Of a DNA stretch of 46,796 nt, positions 20,801 through 33,995 are shown one piece after another (position 1 is the first letter of the stretch; each line of letters opens with the position of its first letter). The stretch spans positions 320,581-367,376 of the forward strand of contig NW_014577271.1 of the NCBI RefSeq assembly GCF_000485595.1, in the 5' to 3' direction. Source of the stretch: Priapulus caudatus. Lineage: Eukaryota; Priapulida; Priapulimorpha; Priapulimorphida; Priapulidae. The translations under genes were made by a program, and so were the position numbers. A model generated the notes under the pieces. That model did no database searches. It worked only from the letters and a program-made list of their open reading frames with translations, and was not told the origin of the DNA.

Positions 20801-23800
20801 CATACGCGCTCACGCACACACGTCGCACACACGCGCTCACGCACACACGTCGCACACACGCGCTCACGCACACACGTCGCACACACGCGCTAACGCACAC
20901 ACGTCGTGCACGCACACGCACACATGTCGCACACACGCGCTCACGCACACACGTCTACGGCTACGGGTACCAGTCTAGCTTGCTGCCAGCCGCAGTAGAC
21001 GATCGATAAACCGTGCGCCTGCATGTACATATGCCCGTGGTAGATTACGAATGCTGCACGTGAACTCGGAAAAAAACGGAAAACGCGGAAACAATTCTGG
21101 GATCGGGGGAAAAGCGGAAATCCGGAAAATTTTCATGCCTGTACACCTCTTGACCTTTGACGTTTGACCCCCAGCTTCGACATCCCAACTCGTTTTCGGA
21201 TTACCCCCTACGTCCCGACTTTCGAATCCGTACGTCGAGCCGTTTAGATTTGTGCCCAACTGTTGACGGACGGACGGACGGACGGACGCACGGACGGACG
21301 GACGGACGCACGCACGCACGCACAGAGAATCATGCAATTCTACAAGCTGCATCTGACTATGTCAGATGAGCTAATAATAGAGAAAATAACAGGAAAACTG
21401 AAAACAATGTCATTAAACTCAAAATCTTGTAACTTTGCACTGCTTGAATAATTGATTGATATAATAAACAAATCACTTCCCTCCGGAAAGTTCCTAAGGT
21501 AGGTTAAATGTGCATTTTAGTCATGATCTCAGTCTCTAACGTTAGCAACACTGGGCACAGTGAGATGTTTTGGTTTTTTCCCCAACAATACGAGATGTCA
21601 TATAATTTATACTTGGCATAAACATAAGCATATTCACTCATCCCACAATGCTTCGAATAGGTTTCAATACAAATTCTTCTGAGGTATGATAGCCTTACTG
21701 TCAAAATGCTGCGATTGCTCCATGAGGAACTGAGATCCTTGAGTCCACTGCCTCTCTAACAATTGCTCCATTGTTGTGGGGAATGAGACGTGAGCTGCAG
21801 CCTGAGAGTTCTGGGACGAGGACAAGTTAGGCAATTGTGGCCCTATCAGCATCGAGGACTGTGAGGAAGACATTGCTGCAAGGCATGAATCATGTGTCAC
21901 ATACACACCACATCAAAAACTGCAGTAGTTTTTTCCAATGCTGTTAAAAACATTCGTCAATGTAAATATAAGAACATCTGATTTTTGTGCTAACAGAGAA
22001 ATATCACTACGTACGTACGTTGAAAGATAGTCACGGTAATACAATATAGCTGGTAATAAAAACAAACATATGCAAAGCAATTCATAGCACAGGTGCAATT
22101 AATTGATAATTGATAAATGATGACACAGCAACAATGTGTACTATAAAGGAGCACTAAAAATCACAAGGTAAAACTGCATTTTTACCTAGCTGTTTGCTAG
22201 TACAAATTTATGCTTGTAATATTGAAAATTCTTTCTTGCTGAATTCAAGATACATAAGCGTAATTACTATGATAATACTAGACTACGTGCACCATGAAAT
22301 TTAATCTTATCTAAATCTTGTACCTGACTGTACTGGCCCATTCTCTAAATTTTTCGTGATGTCCGGTGAAGACGCTGCATGGGAATGATTGTTTATGGCT
22401 GTGCTGCAATAACATTCTTAATGTTATTATTATTGTTATTATTATCATCATCACCATATCATTACTGATTTAATTATGTTACATCAGCGAGTGATAAAAC
22501 ATGTTTGAAAGCTACTCATTGCCAGTATAATTAATAATGTGGAGGCCACCAAATGATAATTTTCTATGAAAATAAAGTGTCTCAGTTAGATCCAAAATTG
22601 GTTATAAATACTTACACTGGCGATAATTCTCTACGTGATAAAATAGGTGTTACTCCCAAAAACTTGTCCTTTGTTGACATTAACACAGAACGCTAATAGG
22701 GTATACAAAGTAGACAAACTAGGCATAAATCTCGTATGTTTTACAATGACATGGGTACGAAATTGATGGCCTTTCCCATTTGAATACTGGGCAAGGACAA
22801 ACGAGGTCAATGCAACAGATAAAGAGAAGGAAGACAGGCAAGAATGGTTTAACACCTGCAAGAATTTGTTGGGGACAGCGGCCTCATTGATAAAAGGTCC
22901 TTCATCATCTTAGTCCCAGTAGGCAGCTTTCCTTTCTTTTCGCTTGCTATCTTCACCTTCTGCTTTCTTTTCTCACCACTCTGGGACTTCTGCCGCTTGA
23001 CACCATGTGTCAAGGGGTGTGTCGAACCAGACTGCTCACCATTACCTGGCAGACAATCAGAAAAGGCTTGCACCAACAGTTACATATATCACAGCTTGTC
23101 ACATCTACCTGTTTCCTTCAATAAAAACAAATAAAATCAGTATAATATGGGCTTCTAAATTAACTCCCTATGTTCAACTTATTACAGACTAAGTCTGAGA
23201 GTAGTAGGTGTCAGAATCCCTATCCGAGGAGGACTGAGTGCAAGAGAAAGCTAGTACTACAATAGCAGTACAACACATCTGGGCACTACCACTGCAACCA
23301 TTCGGGGAGCAACTTTTGGACGATATATACTTAAAGCTTGCATTTGTACATTTGGTTTTTAAATTCATTCGGCCTTGTGACAATTCTATGCCTGTACTTT
23401 ACAGTATCAAGTGTGGTTGCCCTACAGAATAAATTTGCAAAGATATATTTTGCATGCCCAAAAGAGGCAAGATAAGATCGTAGTAATACTACAATAATGA
23501 TTATCCATGCCATCATCATATAAGCACACCAACTATAAACGACATGAATTTATATCACCTGATTTCACTTTTAGCCATTGACATACCAGACTGACATACC
23601 ATTAGCTGAAATGTGTACAGATTTCCTTCCTTACTGACAGCAAAATGTGAACAAATTCGGCTAATAAAAAAGAAGTCGAGAATTCATGTGCATTCTTCAT
23701 TGTTATCTGTTTAAAAAAATAGCATATTTCGTAAAAAAGAAGAAGAAATCTCTGCTTGCTCAGAACATTACCTGACAAGCTAGGTGAAAATGTGGGTGCA

Positions 23801-26800
23801 GTAGATTTGTTTACGTCCGCAGATGTTGTGGATGAAATCGTCACATTTCCTATATCTTTGCCTAAGTGAGGTGAAAATTCACCTGAAAACATATAAGAAA
23901 ATTAATAGTGTTGTCCATGCATGTTTACACTTTTCTTGTATATGTGGGCTTTATTTATGGACAGCATAGTACTGGTAGCTAGCTAAGAATATAGCAGTAT
24001 ATTTCGTGAAACTTGGAAACATATAGTAGATACATTGCATATAATTTAAGTGCTTTTCAAGTCAGTTATAAAGTCATACATCTACCGCTAAAGGCCAAGG
24101 TGCATGCGTAGAGGTACACTCACACGCACACACTCACACGCGCGCACACACGCACACGCACAGATGCACCCACACACCCACACACCCACACACCCACGCA
24201 CGCACGCGCGCACACACGCACACGCACAGATGCACCCACACACCCACACACCCACACACCCACACTGACATGCACACATGCACAAAGTGGTAGGATTAAC
24301 TACCACTTTCCATGATACAGACACAATACTCTCACTGCGTGACAACCTATTAAAACAAACTGGTTATTTTGTTACGAAAACCTATTAAACTTTATGACTA
24401 CCTTTATATGAAAATGATTTCCTATTAACTCCTCGAATTATGGAGTACATTTATATTTAGAATGTATATGTAATTCTAAATAAGTGATTATTGCAGGATA
24501 TAAGTTAGTTTAAAGGGTGAACGGTTAAAAAGTTTATTCAATATTACTATAATGGAATGACTGTCACTTTAAATCTGTTCACCTAGTAAGAATGCATGGG
24601 CAGTAAGCAAGGACCTGGAAGGGCAATGCCTCTGTTTAAGCAATATCCACCTAGGAGAAGTACGACACACGGACAAGATTATAGCTGCAGCACAAATCTC
24701 ATACCTGGTTTTTGACTTTCTGTGTCGTGTGCTGCTGCTATATTAGTTCTCGGCAACATGTTCCCACTGTCTGCCAATAATGTATTCAAAGGTTCTGCCA
24801 TCATAGAACACGACTCTTTAACTGAAACAGATCCATCCCATGAGAGTGTTAACATGTGCTATAGGACCAGGGTTAAAGGATTGTTGACATGTATATGAAA
24901 TTATGCAGAAAATGTGTGATATTCAATATACTAAGCTTGAAAGTTATTATCTCTCAACTAAAATTAAAAATTTAAACAACTTGGGTCTCACCTACTAACG
25001 GCTACATTACTGATTACTCGATCCACTATAAAAACAACCATGAATTCATTCTATTATAGCCTATAAAACAGCAAGTGAACTAAAAACTTGCAGCTGCATT
25101 CCTGAGGGTTGCTACAACAGAATTTGAACATGACAATTTGAGCAACCAAACGCAAGTGTTTTGATATATAAATTATAGTATATACACTTGCTATTGAGCA
25201 AGCAATGTTGGTAAATGTTCAGTGTTGGAAAAGGATGAGAAACCATTGCTTTAACTAGAAATGGCAGTTGTCGCCAACTACATGTATCCCCCGTGATCTA
25301 GTATGAATGAAATATCTCTGTAAGGACGTAGAAAGTAGGTAAAGTCAAATAAGTCACAAAGACAAAGGTTTGTTACACAACTCATCTGTCTGAGATGTGC
25401 AAGTATGTTAAAATTGGTTGCCTTAGGGGTTTTGGCACGCGACACACCCTTCTCCCCAAGATGTTAAGAACGAAGTTGCTCCCAGCTAGTCAATAGGGCC
25501 CGAGTATAGGAGCGAAGGGAAATATACCAAATGTCAAGGTCAAGAGTCAATAAAAGCCGCAACGGGTTTGTAACTGACACACATCTCCCCAAATGTAAGT
25601 AACCAGGGTGGTTTGGTCAGCCAAGGTCAATTGTCGAGTTACTAGAGCAAGGAAATATATCAAGCAGGGTCAAGTCAAATAAATGTCGTATGACCTGGTT
25701 TGGGACGCTGCCGCACCTCCCGCCAAATTTAAGTATACCAAGTGTAGCGCTAGATCAATTAGGGCCCGAGTATAGAGCAGAAGGGAAATATGATCAGGGC
25801 AAGTAAAGCTCAAATAAAGGTCGAGTGACCTGTTGTACGCTGCGCACCTTCCCTCAAGATGGAAGTATCCAAGTTGTAGCGCTAGGTCAATGACCGAGTT
25901 ATAGAGCAAAAGTAAAATGATCAAGTCAAGCAATGCAAATAAAGGCTAGACCTGGTTTTGGGGGTACGCTCGCACCTTCCCCCAAATTGTAATAAGCCCA
26001 ATTGGTAGCGCTACAATAGGGGGAAGAGTATAACAAAGGAAATAGATCAAGGAAAGCAAATAAAGGTCTAGTAACCTTGTTTCGTACCGCGCACACTCTC
26101 CCCAAAATGTTACTAGTAGCAATAGCCGAGTATAGAGCGAAGGAAAAATAATCAAGGAACCAAGAGCAAAAAGTCGAGGACCTGGTGGACGGCACACACC
26201 TTCCCCAAGATACGAATACGCAATTTGTACGGGGCTAGCCAATAGCGCCGATAAGGCGGAAAGGAAATAGGATCAAGTCACATAAAGGTCAAAAAAGTCG
26301 TAGTACACTGGGCCACGTCAGAAACAAAATTTCTAACATTATCTTACATAACTCCACTCGTTAACCGTGACATAAAACATCGTAATGTTCACAGAACGAA
26401 AAATCTTGCAAATACCTCTAACATTACGAAGAGCCCAACCCTCTCATAACTTTAATATAATTGAAAATAACACATTTACACTACGAAATAGTGTACGAAC
26501 TAATATCAATATATAGTGATATTATATTCTATAAAATGAATAAAAATTTTTTCTTGAAAAACACGTCAAAACATAATATCGCTGATAAAACAAAACAAAC
26601 ATTACAAAATGGCTATGGCATTTTTCTCGTTAAATTGCCATGCGCCACAACTCCTCGCTCTCGTGTACATGGAGATTTGTCTTGTTGTGCCAGAATAAAT
26701 TCATGACCACGTTCATTTCATCAAAATAAGTGGTTACCAATCAATAAATATCATAAATACTGGTGATACAATAAAAGTTTAGAAAATGAATTGTATCGGA

Positions 26801-27498
26801 TTCTCATCCAATCAGCAGCCTTGTGACATGAAATTATGAAGTTCCTGTTATCGTGAGTTTGCTCGTAGCTACGATGTGTTTCTGTCAACGCTACTCTCGT
26901 AGCATTAACATTAGTCGTAAGTGTTATCGTAGCATTAACATTAGCATTAACTTTACGATGTTTCTGACAACGGGCCCCTGGTTTTGGTACACTGCGCACC
27001 TTCTCCCCAAGATGTGTAAGTAGACCATGTTTGGTCACGCTAGGTCAATTAGTTAGAGGTCGAGTTATAGAGCGGAAGGGAAAGTGTCTGCGGCAGCGGC
27101 GGCGGCTGGACAGACATGAAACCATAGTATCCCCGCCGACTTCGTCGCGGGGGATACAATTACATTCAAGAGCTAAATGATGATAACACGTGTATACCTC
27201 TCAGCATCCAACTGACTAATAGTTAGATAGACAGTTTAACATAATTTCAAACATAGTTAATATAATTATAACATAATAATCAATTTGCATCAATTGCAAA
27301 GATAATTCTACTCCAGACAGGATGGTTATTGCCACATGCTTAATAGTCAACATAATAATGATGGAGAACTTTCTCACCTTCACATTTAATAACAGGTGGT
27401 GGTGTTCCTGCAACACTTGATTTCCTGCTCGAGCTTTTCCCTTTCGCTATGTTGAAATTAACATAATCAAATATGTACACATTAGTTACACACACACA

Positions 27499-27542
<44 letters not shown>

Positions 27543-30243
27543 CACAATACTGTTCCACAGTGATTTAACATTTCTCATATGGGCCGTTTTCCCAACAGAC
27601 TTTTAACACATTAAGCCAACCCCTTTTTACACTAAATATATTCTACGTTCTACCTGTATTCTGTGAAGTTAAATATTCATTTTATAGGACTAACCTTTCT
27701 CTTTCTCGAGTAAACCTTCAGTAAAGTTGGCACTACTTGGTGTGATTATGGTCTCGATGAAGTTTGCTGTTGTGAATTTTGGTGTACCAGCTGCAGAACT
27801 TGAACTCGACTCGTCTTTTTCGTGCAGCCTATCGCTGGCTTTCAGTGCTGGTGTGTAGTTCGTCACAGACACCGTTTCAGATGTCACTGATGGCTTTTTC
27901 TCTTTTATTTTCTTTGAAAATATCATATTATGTAATCAGTATACAAACTCTACCACATATACCCTCAATATTTAGATTTCTGGAAAACATGCACAAATAA
28001 GTCCTTTTTTTATTGAATTAACAATATAATCATAACCCGAGAGCAAGATTGCTCTATTAAAACAACAGAAAATGTTCTCAAACGGTCAAAATTAAGGCAC
28101 AAAGTTTATTATTTTCAAAACTTCATAATCTTGAAATTATAGTGCCGTATAATGATGCACATGAAGTAAACCGAGTGAATAACTGCATATGTCAACAGTT
28201 TGGGCAACTGTTAAAGGGTTATAACTCAAACAGAGTAAATGTTTACTACATAAGCATTAGAATATGGCTGCAACATTTAAAATTATGTAATGAATTAATT
28301 TTAAATACCAGATTATAGTTTTATAATAGAAAAGCCCAATGTAAATATGCAGTAATACCCCACAATATCGAAGTAGTGCATTCCAGGCAAATAATTAATA
28401 AAGAGAATATCCTGAACCTGAATCATGGTTTTCTTATATGATAATTAGAGACATGTTACTATGGTGTATTTTAGAGTCAGCAGTTGTAAGTACCCCAATT
28501 AAGTTACATGAGTACAATTATGAAAGCAAGTAAACATTGTCAAACACATATATTGATTATTTCATTATGTAACACCCAGTGAGAATTAGTAGCATCTACT
28601 TCTAGTACAGTGTAGGCATGACACTGCTAACAGGAACACAAATATTCCATATGCACTGTGTATGTGTTTCCTCTCAATGCAAGAAACTGGTTAACAGACT
28701 ACCACCACATTTCAAAGCTATACCACCTGACTTTTTGAGAGCTGGCTGTGAATTTTGTGTAGGAAAATGCAAAAATTCTTTAAGAGCAAACATTTGTTTC
28801 CTACCCCAAGCTGAAAGTTAATAATATGCAGAGTGCCAAATTAGCAAACTATGTAATCAGTATGGTCAAACTGCTATTACCTGAGTTTCTGTAACATGTG
28901 GCAATACTGTATGCATCTGCAATTTTTTGGGTATTTTGATACAACGGATATACACTTACTTTCTCCTTCTTAATATCTTTAACATCAATTTTCTTCTCTG
29001 GGGAGGATTCAGGAGAGGCATCCTCTGATGGCACTGGTTTAAATGCTGGGATTGTCTTGATGTTGTCCTTCTTTTGCTATGGAAAAAAAAACATTTTCTC
29101 TGCAAATTTGTAATTTGTTTTATCAAGAGCCCTTCAAAATCTGCTTTGGTTTGGTAAGGCTTGTTAAAGGGAGACTTTACTCTAGGTTCTAGGGTTATTT
29201 TCAGCTAATTTAGGTTATAATTACGCTACATAAAAAGTTTCATGGTTCAATCACCATTATAAATATTATTAAAAAATGTTTTAAAACTAACGACTACAGT
29301 TTGATTACAACGACGGTGGCGCCACTCAAAGCGCACGATCTGATAAGTTGTGCAAAACCACTTTCCAGCCAAGGGCTACAGACCGAGGGTGTTTCTTATT
29401 TACTCATTTAAAAGCAAAAGGATTGTAATATCTTATAAACGACATATAGTTTCAGTTATAATATGGATAAATTTGACCTAAAATGAATATCGTTCGGTTA
29501 AATAGCATTTAGGTATAAATATAATTGCACTTTTGTGATTAGCCCTCGGTCTGTAACCTGCAAAATAAATTGTCAAATACGCAACTTTTTCGGGGTGGCA
29601 GCACAGTCGCGGGTGTCATGGCGCCGTTCAAATTTCGTAGCGTTGATGTGTAAATAATTATAACAATTAAATTAGGTATCTGGTAACAAATACGTGTGGG
29701 TATAGACGATTTGTTATACAATAAGTACAGTTGTATGCAGTAAAATCCTAGAGGCTACTGTCACCTTTAACTACTTTCCTCATACATACTAAATCAATTT
29801 ATTTCTACTCACAAATATTTTCTGCTTCAAACCATCCTATTAAAAAATTACTTTGATCAAATTTACTTTTTTTTAATTTCACATTAACATGTTAATCTAC
29901 AAACTTTACTTTGAAAGAGTAAATTGTTTATTTGTTATTTATAGAGATTTAAAATTGAGTGACTAAATTTAAAGTAGCCAAATCATTACTTTGCCTTTTT
30001 TCCCTCTCTCCTTTCATCGGGAGTGCGTTAATTGTAATATTGAATTAATTCTCAGACTCAACCCTTTACTAGTATCTACAACATGAAAACCTGCTTCTTG
30101 CCTAGACTTCACAACACACATTTACTCCCACTATATGTTTGCCTAGCCATCTTAAATCTCTCACGTGTATCAACTCTCTCCCTCTCCCATACGAGAAGCA
30201 TCAGTTTCACTTCTAGCACCCCACCTAATCAATGTAACTTTGT

Positions 30244-30280
<37 letters not shown>

Positions 30281-33200
30281 CTTTTAAATACCCAAAAGCA
30301 TTTAATAAAGGGAATTATCAGGGCTTAAAAACACTAACCAGTTTTTGATAGTGGTATTGACAGTAGCCACAGTATTTCACATTGTCCAAGAAATGACCAG
30401 CCTCCTCACAGAGAAGCCCTCCAGCTTGAGCACTGCAATTCAAACCACACGAGTTGCAAGTTAACGAGCCTACTTTGCAATTGCAATTTACTTTGCCTAC
30501 TTTGCCTACTTTGCAATTTAGAATCATGAGAAGTTAGCACAAACAGTAAAATTTTATTTACATACAAGGTGGTCAGCCTAGCTAGCATAGATACAATTTT
30601 ACTGCATACCATGTTACGTGAAAGAACTGCCGGCAACCACTCTTGTTACATTGCATGCATGCTCCCTGAGTGGCTCTACTCTCTTTGCCTTGTTCTTCAC
30701 AAATGTAGCAAACCTACAAAACACTACAAATTTAGGGCACATATTATGCATACTAGTGTTGTCAATCGGTTGTAATTTTGTAATCGATCATCGGTTGGAC
30801 CCAAGTAACCGATGATCGGTTACAATCGGTTACTCGGGGTGTTGAATGCCTGCGTGTGCGTAACGTCGTGCGCATGTACGTGTGTGCATGTATGTGCTTG
30901 TTTAGCCCTGTTTACTCTTTGTTTTGCAACAGCCGCCCCCCTCCCCCCCCGTTTGATTTGGCACTGTTTATAGTCTGTGTGTATAAATACTGTTGTTAAA
31001 TAAAAGATAACTCGTATAGTGCGATGATATCTGCTGATTTCCATACTTTCGCCGAAGTTTCTTGTTTCAAGTTTTTTTTTTTTTTAAATAAAGATATTTT
31101 TCCTTTTTCTCCGAAATACAATCGATTATGATTTTGATAACGCAAGCGCTTGTTCGAAGCATCTGTTCAATCCGATGATCGAGTTAATGAATCCGATGAT
31201 GCGGACATCGACAGGAATGCATACTCAACACAACATAACTATACTTGTAAGTACACATGTGTGCTGATGCTTAATTGTTCCATTGTATCAGGATAGGTTC
31301 AAAACTGGAAAATATTCCTGGATATAATATTAGACAACGACATTGGACAACACGTCTGCGATCTGTAAAGTGAATGCGTACAACAGGATCAGCCAATAAT
31401 GATAATGATGATGACGATGAAATCATAACATAACTAGAAAGGGCAGTCTGTCGGCTCAACTACATGTAGTCCCCTGTGTTCGCCCCAAAGATGTGTAAGT
31501 ATAACGAAGTTTTGGTCGGCGCCCTATGTCATTAAGCCGGGCCGAGTTATAGAGCATTAAGGGAAATATGATGAAGGTCAAGGTCAATGTCCATAAAGTT
31601 GCAGTGAGCCTGGTTCCGGTACGCGACACAGGATCCTTCTCAGCCCAAGATTTGTAAGTATATCCAAAGTTTTGGTCTCGGCTATGGCTAATTAGGGGCC
31701 AAATTATAGAGCGGAAGGGAATTATGATGCAGGGGTCAAGTAAAAGTCAAATAAAGTCGTAAGTGACCGTGGTTTTGGTATGGCACACGCCTTCCCCCAA
31801 GATTGTAAGTATACGAAGTTTGGTCAACGCTAGGCGTCAATTAGGCGGAGTTTGGTAGGGAGGCGGAAGGGAAATATGATCAAGGGTCAAAGTAAGGTGT
31901 AGTGATGCCTGGTTTTGGTAGGGCGCTAAGTCAATAGCGGCAAAGTTAGAGAGCGAAAAAGGGAATATATGATCAAGGTCAGGAAGGTAAGGTCAAATAA
32001 GGTCGCAGGACTGAGTTTGTAGCGGTCTTGCTGCACCTTCTTGCCGCCAAATGGTAAGTATACAAAGTATTGGAGCGCTAGTCAATTAGGGGCGCCGAGT
32101 TAGAGAGCGGAAGGAAATATATCAAGGCTCAAGGTAAAGTCAAATAAAGTCGCAGTGCCCTGGTTTGGTACGCTGCTCACCTTCTCCCCAAGGATGTGTA
32201 ACGTATACGCAAGGTTTGGTAGCGGCAGGTCACAATAGGGGCGAGTTAGGAGAGTGGAAGGGAAAATATGATACAGGGTCAAATAAAGGCTCGCAGTGAC
32301 GCTGGTTTGGTACGCTGCTTCACCTTCTCCGCCATCGATGTGTAAGTAATACCAGGTTTTGGTAAGTGCTAGGATCAATAGGCTGAGTTATAGAGAGCGA
32401 GGGAAATATGATGCAAAGGTCAAGGTCAAGGTGACTAAATAAGTCGCAGGACCTGTTTGTAGCGCTGCTCACTGCTTCATCGCCAAGATGTGTGAATTAT
32501 ACCAGTTTTGTAGGCGTAGTCAATTAGGGCCGAGTTATGAGAGCGACGGAATATGCATCAAGGTCAAGGTAAAGTCAAATCAAAGTCGCAGTGACCTGGT
32601 TTTCTGGTACTTCTGGCAGCAGCCTTCTCCAAGAGTTGTGTAAGTAATACGCCAGTTGGTCTTGCTAGGTCAATTAGGGGTCCGAGTTTATAGACGCAGA
32701 TGAAATCTCTGCGGGTCGGACGCGCGCGGCGGCTGGCGGAGACTGAAACCATAATATACCGCGTCGCCGACTTCGTCACGCGGGATACAATAATTAATAT
32801 CATAATAAGGCAGCAAGCAGTGACAGCAGTGCAACGAAAAAAAGCAATGACAAACAATGGCAACAACAACAGCACAGCAACAACACCCACAAGCACAATA
32901 GCATTATGAAATCCATGCTATCATAACTTATTGAATCTCTCATGTGGCAACCAATGACAGAATTATTGGTTCCATTGTCGTCACATCCGGCAAAGCGTAC
33001 TTCAGGTATATATAAGGCGCAGACAACGTGAGCCCCCTCCCGTGTCCGTCGTAGCTTTAAAAGCAACCTTACTCTAGAAGAACACGAGCTTCACACTTCT
33101 GAAAAATTTCGTGTTGTTTTTTATAAATATCCAATTCATAAAAATAATTATACCTATTAATAATTTTTTTTTTTTTAATATAATAATTATAAAATTATTA

Positions 33201-33961
33201 TATTCTATTTTTTCTTACTTATTATTAATTACTTTAATATTAGGATTTTATTATTATATTCTTATTATACACAGTAAGACAGGCACTGATAAATGAATAG
33301 AAAATTTTAATACGCTGGCAGCCGCTTTTGTGATTGCAATACAGCAGTCCAAACAAGAGATCAACATACAACAGGTAATGGAGTGAATGGAGTAATGGGT
33401 TGATATTGTTCTATGACAAACCTCGAATATCTAAGAAAATTGTGCTGCAAATGCATCGTGGAAAGCAGAGAGAGGGTGTTGTTATCATTATTGGCAAACC
33501 ATCCTCCAGACAAACTTATATGGATTTAATTAATAACCTGGCAGATTGTAATTAGCTCAATATGAACAACATCTCAGTCGAACAATAGTGAAGCAACATA
33601 GAATACAAGATTTAGANNNNNNNNNNTATATAGAACACATTTCCATGAAAAAAGTTCAAAGTAATTAACATTGCAGGGTCAACATTTTGGCAACTGGACT
33701 AATTAGGGGCCGAGTTAGAGAGCGGAAGGGAAATATGATCAAGGTCAAGGTAAAGGTCAAATAAAGGTCGCAGTGACCTGGTTTTGGTACTCTGCACACC
33801 TTCTCCCCAAGATGTGTAAGTATACCAAGTTTGGTCTTGCTAGGTCAATTAGGGGTCGAGTTATAGAGCAGAAGGGAAATTCTCTGCGGCGGACCGAGCG
33901 GCGGCGGCTGGGGAGACATGAAACCATAATATACCCCCGCCGACTTCGTCGCGGGGGATAC

Positions 33962-33995
<34 letters not shown>

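Larger units (their letters stand above)
16830..21875. repeat. Large inverted duplication around an N gap
   Basis: The left arm (16830-about 19890) and right arm (20685-21875) are reverse complements: exon 13, intron, the D element 3' half with its hairpin, the TCTAG-bounded minisatellite end. The left arm is noisier and longer, with an extra G+C-rich block at 17450-17800 where the right arm has only ACGG/ACGC repeats. The axis falls at the 10-base gap. This points to a fold-back read or unresolved contig end, although a real palindrome is possible. Confidence 0.8.

Noticed and set aside
32800-33066. Possible second zinc-knuckle exon giving a duplicated module in MLLT10
   Set aside because: Frame-shifted, damaged donor, and placed against an N gap with duplicated intron on both sides. 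Best read as unmerged assembly overlap.
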